The notes under the pieces were generated by a model. It searched no databases and was not told where the DNA came from. It worked only from the letters and a program-made list of their open reading frames with translations. This document shows positions 36,120 through 49,052 of a DNA stretch of 64,000 nt, piece by piece; the first letter of the stretch is position 1; each line of letters starts with the position of its first letter. The translations under genes and the position numbers were made by a program. The stretch is from Acanthaster planci (Eukaryota; Echinodermata; Asteroidea; Valvatida; Acanthasteridae): contig NW_019091522.1 in the NCBI RefSeq assembly GCF_001949145.1, positions 59,827 through 123,826 of the forward strand. The letters run 5' to 3'.

Positions 36120-36234
36120 GCCATCTCTTGTCAAAAACGTTCGTAAACTCAAGTAGAAAAATACAGCATGGAGAAAGACCCCATAGACAACACCTCCTTC
36201 CCCAAGGGGGAAAGGCATCAACTGTAGTCCTCTC
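36120..36234 (+). pseudogene. Frameshifted original N-terminus of gene B
   Basis: A splice acceptor (attatttctgtag, AG at 36118-36119) matches that of gene A. The ATG at 36168, in the context acagcATGGAG, corresponds to the start of gene A (ATGGAA, 12773), but its frame reads MEKDPIDNTSFPKGERHQL and then TAG at 36225-36227. The continuation of the homologous tail (GKGINCSP, like GVYCSP of gene A) is in another frame. That frame has no ATG before 36235. The shift lies in or near the run ccccaaggggg at about 36200-36210. It is either a real change that moved the start to 36235, or a base-count error. Confidence 0.7.
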
Positions 36235-39200
36235 ATGGTTGTCTTCACCACTTTCACCGTTGGTATACTCATCACTGCAACGGCGTTGATGACTTACTAC
36301 ATCCCTCTTTCCTTGGAGGCCAACCCAACTAAGGCACCAGTTGATCCAACCATACCCCTCATGCGTGGTCGTCTGCCGAAAACAGTGCTGCCTCGCCTGT
36401 ACCAACTCACTCTCCGCCCTTTCCTCTATGATGACGACGTGGCTGACTCGAAGCTTGGTAAGAGGTTCACCTTTGATGGCCTGTTGACGATAAGAGTGGA
36501 ATGCATCGAACCAACGGATGAGATTACCCTTCACGCTAAGGACATTACATTTCATGCAAGTCCTACTATCCACAGTGTCAGCTCTTTGGATAAGACGACG
36601 GATCTCTTTGAGAGCTATGAGATAGTCGAGGAGTACGCGTTTATCGTCATCAAGTTGAAAAAAATAATGGATCCCCACCAAGAATACAGTATCTACATGG
36701 AGTACTCCGGTATCCTTGGAGATGATGAGGCAGGATTTTATCCCAGCAAGTATTATGATGCATCCAACAACACCAAGTTAGTTCAACGACTGTTTGGTTC
36801 GTAGTAAAGCAATAGTTCAAATAGAGCAAGTTTTTATACGAAAGCATCAAAGTGGTTCTCAGGGTGTAATACACACCAAGCACTTTAAGTAGCAAATATG
36901 CAAGTAACAAGTCATCAGCAAGTGAACCTAATACCTGCTCCTAATGTATATTCTTCTACTTTTCCTTTTTTCTTCTTGTTTTATGCGTCCGATAATGTAT
37001 ACAAATCCACCTAATAATTTTGCATTTCTCGTAAAAATCAGATACATCGCGACTACTCAGATGGAGGGGCCTTACGCCAGACGAGTACTTCCGTGCTTTG
37101 ACGAACCAAGTTTCAAAGCAACATACGAAGTTCAGCTAGAACACCGTACTAATATGAAAGCGCTATCTAATGGCTTGGAAACAGGGACAGAAACAATAGA
37201 TAGCCGCTGGTCAAAGACAAAATTCACAACAGTACACTTCATGCCGACGTATCTTCTGGCGTTTATAGTACATGACTACTCCAGCATCCAATTAACCAAT
37301 ACTAATGGCTGTTTGGTAAGCCAAAAAAGGACAAAAAAATTGTAAATAGATTCTAAGAAATAACATTTTGCATGCCAACAATTCACCAAAGAATAAAAAC
37401 CATAACGCAAATAAACAAATCAATCGAAGAAACAAAGACATGCATGGCCTGACTCCAAACTACCATCCAACTTGGACAAAAATCTAATCAAATTCACCAT
37501 TAATAGCTTCACTATTTTGTTTTTACAGATTCGTGTGTGGTGCCCGTCACATCAAATTTCATACGCTGACTATGCTCTTAATATCTCCAACTTGGTCCAG
37601 ACATATTTTGACAGCTACTTAGATTATGAATATCCACTAGCTAAAGAAGGTAAAACTAATCAGTTTGGTTGTTCAGTTTCAATGATACCACATTCATATG
37701 TCATGAACATAGTCATCAATGTCAGCATGAGTAACTTTGGCCACCAGGGGCAGAACTCCGGTGTTGAGTCCTGCACAATATCCATCACAGGTACATCTCA
37801 GTCAATTTCATAAGTCCGAGTTGGATAGTTACCAAGAAATGGCTTTGTAATAATCAATAGGCAATTACAATTGTTTCGAATTTTATTTTAAAGATCAAAT
37901 GACGAGCAGGGCACACAAAAATTCGGCTAGTATTTAGCTAAACTGCTATAAAATTAGGACCTTCGCATGTGAAGGGTTCTGTGTTGATACAACATTACCG
38001 ACAAACTGCAGAAAGGATGAGTACTTTTATGTCCGCAATACCTGCCAGTGGTGTGCAAGGTCGATACATGATTACTTTAACCTTCGTCCTTCATTTTCAT
38101 TCGCACTCTTGCAGATCACATAGCGATCCAGGATTTTGGCGCAGGAGCTATGGAAAACTGGGGTCTGATCACCTACCAAGATTTCTACCTGCTTCACGAA
38201 CTGGATGATTCCGTATCGAAAACATTTTATTCACTTATTATCACACACGAGCTGGCACATATGGTAAATTATTTATCTGTGATGAAATATAGGTTCAAAG
38301 ATTAAAGTTTTAGGAAATGGCATGGTACAGGCAGGCTCTATCATCCACGTCCATTCTTTATTTTGTATTATGGCTGCTATTAATATGTCAACTTTAGAGA
38401 TAAAAACTATTCAAACAGTATTTAGGAAGTGCATGACCTTGTAATTCTGTGCAAGGAAAAATAATTAATGTTGATGAGAGCAATGGTAAGAATCATTTCA
38501 TGACAGATGGAACTTTTCTCTCAGCGAAGAAAATTCCACCTGTCACCAGATAAAAAATTTTCTTCTTTTTTGCACATGTGTTAAGCATTTGTAATATTCT
38601 TGCATCGCCAACAAATTCAGATATCTCTTTGGTCCTGTAGAAGAATTACTGAAAACCGGGGCACCTTTGGGAACCTCGGGTAATTTTGGCATAAGCCACT
38701 CCCGTTGGTTGTAGTCGTCACATCTTCGCAATGTGCTATATGAATGATATAAGATTCTCTCAAATGATTCTATGAAAGTAATGTTATGGTCTGAAGGATG
38801 TTTCATGTGTAAAACTTTGTTATAATCTTTTTAATTTTTTGGCATTAAATTCCAGCAACCTGCCAAAGTTGCCCCGAACCACCCGGTAACTTTGCCAGCA
38901 CTTATAGTTCAACTCTAACTAAAATTAAAAGAAGTTGATGCTTGCTTGCTACTATTAGATTAGACTTAAGGCTTCATATGACAAAAACGTCCAATCATCA
39001 ATGAAAAATAAGTTCTATTTTTGGAAAACCAAAAACAACCAGGATTTAACCTACCGAAGCTACCCCAAGTTAACGGTAGTGTTTTGCATGTATCGTCCAA
39101 AAGGCCTTATGCGTTAAGGCAGACTCAGAGGCTATTCTTTGATATTTTAAAGTTAATTATAATGAATGCACAAAAGGTTTACTGGAGCGTATCCCGGAGG

Positions 39201-42200
39201 AAGAAAGCATGGCCATCTAACGTGACGTCATATGAATATGGTTTATATTTGAAAGAACCGTTCAGCCGTAGTGTACCGCCACCAATAGTGGTGTTGAAAT
39301 TCCCCTCCCACGAGAGAACTTGCATTCATCTCACCAACCCCATCGGCTTATGTCATTCATAACATTTGAAGGGCCGAAATGACGAAAAACTCTTTCTTTC
39401 CTCCCTGAGGTAACTCGCATGCAAGACTCGTATTTCGTATACACGACTTTAGTCTCGAACTGACGGCATGTGCATCATAACTCGTTTCTGCATAACTTGC
39501 AAGTGAAACTCAAAGTAATCTCGTCATACTGCAGAAGAAATCAGCCAATCCCAGCGATCTGTAAGATCTGTTGACATGAATAATTCAATAGACGTGTCCT
39601 TGGGGCGCCGATCAGAATGGGGCCCCCTCAGAATTAGAGGGTAAAAATCTGATGTTAGAAGGCCTGGTCACTGACTAACCGAGTGCCCTCCAGAAAATGA
39701 GGGTCCTGAGTGGTTCTCTTCAGTATGTATCCCTATGGTACGCCAATCCTGATTGTTGAATAACTGTTTGCTCTCTAGTGGTTTGGTAACCTGGTGACCA
39801 TGGAGTGGTGGAATGACCTGTGGCTTAACGAGGGCTTTGCGACCTACATGGAACACATCGGAATGAATCTTGTACACCCTGAGTTCCGAAGGGTTAGTAA
39901 CCCGCTCTAGTTATTAACCAATATCTATGTCTGAACTTTACAAATGAAATTGTTATTGCTATAACAAGGAAACTTCTTGCTTAGTATCATACTTGCATAC
40001 TTTATACTTAAAGTGCGTGCTTCCAAATGTCTATTCCTTCTCTCTGGAATAGAAACCATTTTTTTTCGAAAGAGTACATTCATTTACCTCCATCTCTTCT
40101 TTCATTTGCAGACTGAGACCTATTACGTCAACACTGTAGATAGAGCTTTGAAGCCTGATAGTCTCGGTACCATGCCATCCGTTCGGGCACCCGTCTACGC
40201 AAACGATAAACACATAAGTTCCCAATTTTCAAGAATAACGTATCAAAAGGTAAGGAAACAACAGCTTAAAGCAGGCAGAGATATTTACCATTTTTAAACA
40301 GTTATTTTGGAAATATTTTGACAACCCCTGGTTCAAAATCTAAACCAACATTTTTGAATAGTTATTGGTTTTTAACACAGTACTATTACAAACTCTGTAA
40401 AGATGCACAAACTGTCATTTCGCGCTGAATTCGGGCGATGATTTACTGGATATTTATAAATTCCTAAGAAAGTTTAGCCATTCCGACTGGCTGAGAGTCC
40501 TTCATGTGTCCTTGATACAGCACTGGCTGTATTAAAAGTTAAGGTCAAATTGCTGGACAAAATAGTTGGAAATGTATACTTTTTAAAAACTTGTTTTGAC
40601 TTTCTGGCTTATATAAGGTAGTAATGAATAAGAATGGGCATGTGCTTGGCCGGTCTTGAGCGTTTGGTAAGACCAACATAGGAGAATAAATACAGTTCTA
40701 ATGTCTCTCATCAATGGCTCATCGCATTCTGTGACACCTCATGTCGAACTATGGCACTCGCGTATCTATCTCCAAACGAGGCGATTATTTGTGAGACGAT
40801 AGAACGGCTATAAAATGAAGTAATGAAACTCTTTAGAGAATTGTACGCACACTATTGTTTTGTCTGACTGAATCATCATGGCTTGAATTTATTAAGTTGA
40901 AGTTGATCAACTCGCATGCATGTCATAACATCGGCAATTCAAAATGAGTCAACTAGCAACTTTTGGCCAATCAACACCCTCCGTCATCATCCACATAACA
41001 GGTGTGATTGGCTGACACGCCGATTGCATAAAAATTACATGCACGCATGTATCGGACGTTCGCATGGAGCACACGTCGGAGTAGAATGGATAGGGCAAAC
41101 AATTGTTCTGCTTCTTATTTCTAAACCGACCCTAACTTTTCGGCACAACCCTAAAATTTTTATCAGTTAGAAAAACAGATTAAAAAAAAAAAAAAAAAAC
41201 TGTTGTCTTTTCTATCTTCACAAAACACCTCTCAACAACTTTTTCACGACAAAACGCTTGTATTTTTATGTTTTCCTGCTGACATTCACGTTTTTTTAAG
41301 TAACTCCCATAATATTTTCACAAATTCCCCTCACGTTTCGCTAAGGTGGTGGTGCGCAGTGGAGCCTGAAAGTTGACCCCTGATGGCGTGCTTCCGGAAC
41401 CCTTGGATAGGAAAAATAACTTGCAAAGATTTTAGAATTTGTAATGTGTTTTCGTTCAGTTACTTCTTTAAAAATCTAACTCGGGAAAGGGCTTTGGAAA
41501 CTATTTGTTAGTATATCAATTTATAGAAACTGACAAATTACCTGACCCAAAAGAGAAATAGCTTGCCAAAAACTGACCCATCACTTCCAAAAATCTAAAA
41601 TACACGAAGAACAGTACAATGCAGCGGTCTTGTACGCAGTTGAAAAGTGATAGGATGGCCCAATCTAAAATCCCCACGGGCGGACCGCGCGAGGGTTCCG
41701 GAAGCTTGCTGCGTGACATTTTACTTCCAGGCTTCATGCTCAATGTACTGAGCAATGTTGCACTGGTACCCGCTGTACCGCGCCGTTGCCAAAGAATGCA
41801 TGATGGAAATGCAGCAACCAGTCTATGCATCCCAGCCAATGTAGCGTTGTTACATTACAACCTACATGCACGCAGCTCTACAGCTGCACTTCGAAAAAAC
41901 ATCAATATTGCAAAAATATTTCTGCAACTGAATTCCCAGAGCTTGATCTCTTGTCTATATACTTATTTTCCGTGCTCATGAATTTAATTTGAGGTTGTAC
42001 TGCTCGTATCGTGCTTGATGATTTGAAGCGAGCCTGTTTGCATCAAAATTTCCCGTTGCAACACGGTGTTTGTCGCTCTCCGTGCAACACGTACGCGCTT
42101 ACCGCGCGCCCGGTAAACGGACTTGGCTCGCCAGTTTCCAGTTGTGATCACCTAACTAGCGTTGTACATACTGGTGTGCATTGTCCATTCTGAAGAATTG

Positions 42201-45200
42201 TCGAATGTGTATTTTTTTACATTAAGGCAAGTTTTTGTTCCTCTAGTGGCATTTTGGTAGCATTTACCCATTCAATCGGCACAAACAATTGGAAAAAAAA
42301 ATGGAATTCCGACCTACACTTACGTAATAGCAAGTAGAGCTATTGTTTGCTGACCTGATACTCAGACTAGTTTAAGACCCTTATCAGGAGAATGAACGCT
42401 GAAAATTTCACCATTCGGCTTGGGCGTCATCAGTGTCCATTCTTCCTGATCCGACAACTGTGCACAGAGAGCAGGCAATTTTTTAAAATTCTGTACTAGT
42501 CAACTCCCAATCAATTCTCTTCAATCTCTCGTTTTTAGGGAGGATCATTACTTTGGATGCTAGAACATTTATTGACACTTGACGTGTTCAATGCGGGCAT
42601 AAAGAGCTACCTCAAGGAAAGATCTTACAAAAATGCTAACGCCGAGCATCTGTGGCGACAACTGACTGCCGTACGTACATCTTTCTTCATAATCATGACT
42701 AAAAGTCAGTTAAACTGTGGAAGAGGCAGGGCGGAGTTGTTTTGGTGAAGTACTGGTTTGTGTGAACGAATGAATAAATTGTTCGCAAGAATTACTTAAT
42801 AATTCCAACCATTTACGAAATCGTGTGAAAGCATTACTGCTTTCACACGATTTCGTAAGTGGTTTACACGATTTCGTAATTGGTTGGAATAATTAATTAC
42901 TTTGGGGTAACCGTTCCCTGAATCCTCGTGGGAAGTCTACCCTGTCCCCCACCCGGGTCTTGGTTAAAACTTGATTAACGAAGCGCAAACACATTCCATA
43001 AAAGAACCCGGCCACAGCGGTGACAGATAGCTGCAGCTAGCCAACTGCACAGTAATTAACTAACTAAGGTAATTGTAGAGGTGTGAGTCATTCTTCATTG
43101 TAGGCCCAAAATGAGTTATTCCCACAAATAGTCAAACCCAACATGTTTGCTATAACAAACCGCTCTTCTAACAAACTGCTCTTCTAGGTCACACGAGGAG
43201 GAATATCTCAATAATGTTCCTCCAGTGAATTCGAAAAGCAATGACTTATCTTACGTAACAGACACATGGATGAATCCAGGAGTTTTCCGGAGGGGGGATA
43301 AGGCCGGAGATTTTTTTAAACGTCTCATTTTGGTACCGATAAGCGGAAACGATGATGAGACATTATACATGACTTACATTGTTTACAATGGTATTATTGC
43401 ACTTTCTTGAAAACAGGCTGACAAAGATAAGGGTGGGCTGGATATCAAGAAGATAATGGACACGTGGACCCTTCAGCGGGGATACCCCCTTGTAACACTT
43501 AAGAGATCGACTGATGGGAGAGTAATCGAGGCCACTCAAGAGATCTTTCTCCAGCTTGGCGAAAATCTCGAGGAGGAAGAATTTGGAGATCTAGGGTAGG
43601 AGAAAATTTGACATAGGCCTATGTCGATTATATTTATGGCATAACTCTAATTTCCGTGTGAATTACTGATCACATCTATCGTCTTGGTAAAGACAGCTCT
43701 TCATTTCAAAATATTTGTTAGCTTAAAAGCACACACTAAATTACCTCGCCTTACCTTATCGTTTACTTTTTGAAACATTTTCTAATTACCCTTTCACAGA
43801 TTTCTTGATACAGCATATATCCTGATCTTAATTTTCCCTTGTAATTTTCATCTCAGATTTCAACTGTTCACGTAGTTCCTTCAGTGGGCCTTTTTTTTGC
43901 ATTTATGCATTTGCCAGAGTGTAAGTGGAAATACCAACGGACGGCATTAACATTAGCTGGTTATTGCGTCTGTTTAGCTTTTGTCAATCTTGGGTGGATG
44001 AATGTTGTTTTCACGACCAGCTTTGTGCATTGACAAGAGGAAGTACGGTAACGTAACGAAAAAAGTAATCACTGGAGGAGTTTGCAGCGGTCACGAATCA
44101 AACGCAAGGTGTAACTCCCCAGAGCTGGTGCGACAGAAAAAAAATGGCAACAAATTGACATAGAAAAGTTTACGCGTGTACTGAATTAAGGTGAACAAAT
44201 CGTGTAGAACTTACATTTCACTGGGCATTTCAGGTGGACTTTGATGTTGGTTTTATTGTATTGTTGCCTGTAAGAGTTTCTTTTGATTAAAAGAACTGAA
44301 TAGAATAGAAATGAGAATTTTGTGGACAAAATGGGTATAAGGATGCATGTATTCGTTCCGCAGTGCCTCTGCAATTACGTAATTTTGATATGATTTAATT
44401 GATTCGTCTTTGCACAATACAAACACATGCAAATACAAAGGGGAAACACAGACCTAAAGAAAAACCACGTACTGCGAAAAACAGGAACAACGCAAAACAT
44501 AAAAAACAAATTTCCATTGCTATCGCAAACAAATCACCCTCATCACAAACAATAAATTTTAAGTTCAGTAATGAAAGCGTGTTAATTGTGCAATTGAGGG
44601 CCAGATACTTATTATTTTAACAAATTAAAATTCAAGTTCATAAAAACCATGAAACATTGTGAATACATAAAATTGAATAAATACCGTAATCATGACGTCT
44701 GTTCGCTCCCAAATATGTTCAGGCCTCTCTTTCTGATAAATTCTACACAGGTACAAGTGGTGGGTTCCTCTGACGTATTTGTACAAATCAGGACCTTCAG
44801 ACAAGTACGACAACCCAGCAATGGATTGGTTGGACCCAAGTGTTGAAAAAAGTCAGTAATTTTTTTTTGAAATTCATTGCTGCTTATTAAATGTGTGAAA
44901 ATGAGTTTATGGCTAAATTTGTGTGACTTCTTTCTGCTATTTTTACATAATTATTATCTCATCTCAGCCTCAATCCAACTGACGGGTGCGCCTTCAACAG
45001 AATGGTACTTAGCTAATGCCAAGATGACTGGTTACTACCGTGTTAACTACGATGAAACCAACTGGCAACGTCTTTTGGATCAAGCTGCTAAGGATCCCAA
45101 TGTAATTACCGTTCATCATTTGAAAAAGAAATACCACAGTCTACTTCGTCTTATTTTATTCTTTCATGCCATTCGAAAACAATAGGCAATAAAACTTATG

Positions 45201-48200
45201 AAATGGTGAGGACTGTCACGAAGATGCCGAAGATGCGGTGTTGTAGTATAGGGGTCCCCGGGATGGAGTCCAAGTCTGAGTCATGAGTCACTAGCCTAGA
45301 AGCTGAGTTGTGAGTCTTGAGTCACTTGTCTTGCTCATTTCACCGTTGTAGAAACTGATGGGCTTTCAAGTGTGTACAACATCAAGGGGTACGCCCTACT
45401 TAAAGTTCAAAGAATTTCAAAATGGCTATGTAAACAGCTCAAGTGACACCCCTATACTTGCCTCAAACATTTAGCAAGTAAGCATGATAAATTTTGTGTA
45501 TATTAATGCTCTCAGAATCCTCTATTTCAGAGGAAATTGCCTAACTTCAGATTTCCGCTAAAGAAATAAATACACACAGTATCGGGCCATTGAAAATGAC
45601 TGATTCAAAAAGGTGGCCCATTCATGTGGATCCCTTAAATGACATTCTTTTTTTTATTTCTTGCTCACTAAATAATTATCATGTATGCACGAGATAAAGA
45701 AAGAAAAAAGAATTGAATGTCCTTTTGGGAGCCACGTAAATCCATCATTCTTCATTTAAGAGATGACAAGCGATATGTTGTAAAAAATAATCTCCAATGG
45801 TCATGTAGATGTGTATCCACAGTGGCGTTCCACTATACAGGCATTTCTTTATGGGAAAAATTTGCTACTTAGACTAGGATCTTAGACTTAGATCAACATC
45901 AAAACGTGACAACGCAAAATCTATCAACAAAAAGAGAAATAAGCTGACGTAATTCGACTCGAAAAATGCGTCATTAACATTTTGACTGTTTCGATATTTT
46001 GCTCTTACCTACTAAACAGGCCTTCAGCGAAGAGAACAAAATTGGGCTGTTGTACGATTCTGAAAGCCTGGCTAAAGCAGAGATCATCAGCATGGATATC
46101 TACAAGGGCTTCGCACAGAGTTTCGAAAATAATACTCTCATATCACAACAAGCTGTATTACGCACTTCCTCCTACTTTGCAAAGATGCTTACAAGACCAA
46201 GTTATGGCATGAAGCGGCGGTCATTGAGCAACCCTTCCGCAGCGGCTCAGGTACTTTCAAGAATTCACATACAACTAGTGGGCAAAAACAGTTTAGAATT
46301 ACCAAGGATACAAATAGTCTGGTTTGCAATCTGCAAATTACATGTAAGTTGGCAACTCAAAAAAATCGATCTGAACAAAATTTTGGACCAATTTTTGTTA
46401 TTCTCTCCGTATTTTGAAGAAACGGTGTTCAGTTACGTGTATTTCCCGTATGGAAAACTTCAAAATCTGTGTCATAATTGTCAGTACTGTCTATAGCGCA
46501 TAAGCTTTGTATATTGTCACGTAACATAAACTTGGTCAAGTTGTCTTGTAATCATTAGTATTTGTTGCTTTTTGCCGAATTATATTTACATTCCGCCGGC
46601 AATAGTGATTTTGCGAGGTAGCCATTTTGCAAGGCAGTTCTTTTATTCCATATAAGCATACTCTGTGGAACAAAAGCACTTGCCTGCAAGACGGCAGCCA
46701 TGCAAACCCTGTGTTAATGACTGTATCGCTTAAACCAGTTAGGCCTATTAAGAATTCCGAAGTAACCAGTGAGTTAATTATGCTATTTCTCAGACTTACA
46801 TGCAACGGTTGGTGGAACCGCTGTATGTCGACTCTGGTTGGGATGAAAACTTCATGCCGGATCTACCACTTGCAAGGTATCGGTAACGGCAAAATCTTTA
46901 CAATGAACACTCTCTGAGCACTTGACTGATCTCTCGACGAGGCCTCATACTCGATGGATGAGCACTACCCACATCAAAAGACTTTGCTTTTAAGGTTTTC
47001 ACATTAAACCCCATATGGCTATGATTTCAAGTTTCAACTAAAGTGTGTTTTTTTCGTCATTTTCCATACTGGAAGGTATGAAACGATGGACCAGTTTGAC
47101 ATTACTTCAACAGCCTGTCAGTATGGCCACGAACACTGTGTTTCCAAGGCAACAGCTCTTTTTAAAGAATATGTGGAAAACCCAAAACAAAATACGTGAG
47201 TATGGAGGGCTTTTCATACAATTTCTTCGAGACGTTTGTGTTGCATGGAACGCTTTGAATCATTGTTACAGCATTGTATTTTGTTTTGTCTTGCATATCA
47301 AAGTATTCCCAAGAACTTCAGAAAAGTTGTGTACTGTAACGGCATTCGTTTCGGCGACAAAGTAGAGTGGGACTTCGCGTTCGATATGCTGCAAGCTAGC
47401 GATGATCGCTGGGAACGATCACGATGGATAAGCGCTCTCGCGTGTTCAGCGGACCACTCACGCCTCAAAAGGTACAGTCCTAAATACCTGGATCTTCAGT
47501 GTCATTGAATTGTTGGAATACAGAGGAATTCATGCTGATTTTCACTCGCTCTTAATTCACCACGTCATCATTTGGTATGCAGATATCTCCAGTCGATGTT
47601 GGATACAGCTACTTACAGTCGCCATGACGATGCACTTATATTGATGGGCGTGGCCCAAAATCCCGATGGATACGAAGTGGCCTGGGAGTTTGTACGAAAC
47701 AATTGGGAGACAGTTGGCAAGATGTAAGAGAACATTTCAGCATACTTTAAACTTTAATTTCATTCTCGTCTGAATGTCGTCTCCAGAATTTACCTTTGTT
47801 TCAACATGATGTTCCTGTTTAAACATGAACAGTTTCTCATGCTTTGGAAGCCACCAAAGGGTACAGAAAGTTAGGCTAGGAAAATTTGAAAAAGACGCAA
47901 AATGCAAACATAACTTACTCTATTGCATTAATTTGCAGTAACCTGTAAATCCATTGTTGGCTTTGTCTTCTCCAGGTTTAAACGGAACAATCAACTACTG
48001 CGTGATGTCCTCGAGGAGATAACATCTAACTTCAACACTAATGAGAAACTTCAAGAAGTAAGTGATTCTTTCAGAATTCATTCTTATCAACTAGAGCTGC
48101 AGAAGCTACAGAATATGGTCGCCCCTAAAATCTCACAAAGGACTTGGTTCCAATTTTCAGTGAAATTAAATATTATTTTTTGTCGTCTCAAATGCAGTTG

Positions 48201-49052
48201 CAGATATGAAATTACTACACGGAGGAATAGCGTGGATGAATACTATGCTTTCAATCTGAAACTAGCAAGAACTTACGTATAGTTCTCCCCCACAGAAATG
48301 TGGGTGAGGTCTGCTATTGAATACATGTACCTACTCCAAATAGGCTTTAAATATGCAAATTCCTTTGCGTCTGATTAAATTCGGTAAAACTTCTGATTAA
48401 GCGTGGTGCGCCATCTAGTCCCATGATGCATAGCAGAATGGCCGCCATGTTCGTCCTTCTTTTCCGGTATTAAAACCGCCCGAGCCAAAAGTGGGGAGAA
48501 TGGGAGGGAGCCGACTGTTTGGAGTAATGATTCAAAGCGTTCCATGCAACACAAACGTCTCGAAGAAATTGTATGAAAGGCCCTCCATACTTACGTATTT
48601 TGTTTTGGGTTTTCCACATATTCTTTGAAAAGAGCTGTTGCCTTGGAAACACAGTGTTCGTGGCCATACTGACAGGCTGTTGAAATAATGTCAAACTGGT
48701 CCATCGTTTCATACCTTCCAGTATGAAAAATGACGAAAAAAACACACTTAGCCATATGGGGTTTAATGTGAAGGAATTTGCATATTTAGCGACTGTTTGG
48801 GGTAGGTCGACAGCAGAAGACCAGTTTTTTATTTGGAGTCTTTTTAAGGGCCCCATACCCTGTGTTTTATGAAAAGCTCTTTTCATTCGTCAAATATTAT
48901 TTCCCTAGTTGTTGGACTTCGGTGAGGGTCGTGATCTTGGCGCTATGAAAGTTGCATACGACTCGGCCGTTGTTACGACGAAAGTAAACATCAGATGGAT
49001 GGCGAACAAGGCAGCGGAAACCGAGCAGTGGATAGCTTCACGTATCCAGTGA
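36235..49052 (+). CDS. M1 zinc aminopeptidase (aminopeptidase N-like), gene B, 17 exons
   Basis: Exons: 36235-36776, 37042-37315, 37529-37649, 38115-38263, 39779-39892, 40112-40249, 42539-42670, 43417-43595, 44751-44851, 44968-45101, 46020-46250, 46794-46876, 47076-47195, 47304-47471, 47583-47723, 47976-48057, 48909-49052. Total 2853 nt in frame, 950 residues. Exon order and phases equal those of gene A; lengths differ only in exons 1, 8, 10, 11 and 13. The membrane anchor begins almost at the first residue ([21 protein letters not shown]), and the stalk is shorter than in gene A. GAMEN is at 38144-38158 and HELAH at 38246-38260. The zinc ligand E lies in exon 5 ([11 protein letters not shown]), the tyrosine in ITYQK closes exon 6, and the C-terminal helical domain starts at GYYRVNYD. 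It is expected to be an active ectopeptidase. The start is uncertain because of the upstream frameshift. Confidence 0.88.
42791..42900. repeat. Long hairpin in intron 7 of gene B
   Basis: The left arm (aattccaaccatttacgaaatcgtgtgaaagca) is followed after four bases by its reverse complement up to cgtaagtgg. The block cacgatttcgtaattggttggaat is then repeated, giving a second possible partner for the same arm. The right end runs to taattaattac, mirroring the left end. It is non-coding and probably a fold-back MITE with a partly duplicated arm. Confidence 0.7.
48348..48788. repeat. 18-base inverted repeat bracketing part of intron 16 of gene B
   Basis: taaatatgcaaattcctt at 48348-48365 is exactly the reverse complement of 48771-48788. 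The sequence just outside is also similar (cctactccaaataggc versus cctaccccaaacagtcg on the other strand). This suggests a mobile element or a template-switch event connected with the inverted exon copy. Confidence 0.6.
48512..48803 (-). repeat. Inverted copy of exon 13 and its intron edges inside intron 16 of gene B
   Basis: The reverse strand from 48772 to 48526 repeats the plus strand from 46997 to 47264, which contains exon 13 (47076-47195), the end of intron 12 and the start of intron 13. The exon copy (48714 down to 48595) differs at two of 120 bases, one of them changing Thr to Ile. Its donor is GTAAGT instead of GTGAGT, and about 20 bases of the upstream intron are missing. The insert is bounded by cgactgtttggagt (48512-48525) and cgactgtttggggt (48790-48803) in direct orientation, as expected of a target-site duplication. 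It cannot be spliced into gene B because it is antisense. Confidence 0.85.

Noticed and set aside
36079-36681. 200-codon reverse-strand open frame
   Set aside because: It is antisense to the first coding exon of gene B; the forward frame carries the conserved M1 sequence.
48470-48886. 138-codon reverse-strand open frame
   Set aside because: It is a frame-shadow of the inverted exon 13 copy; the same shadow frame exists over the true exon at 47045-47365.
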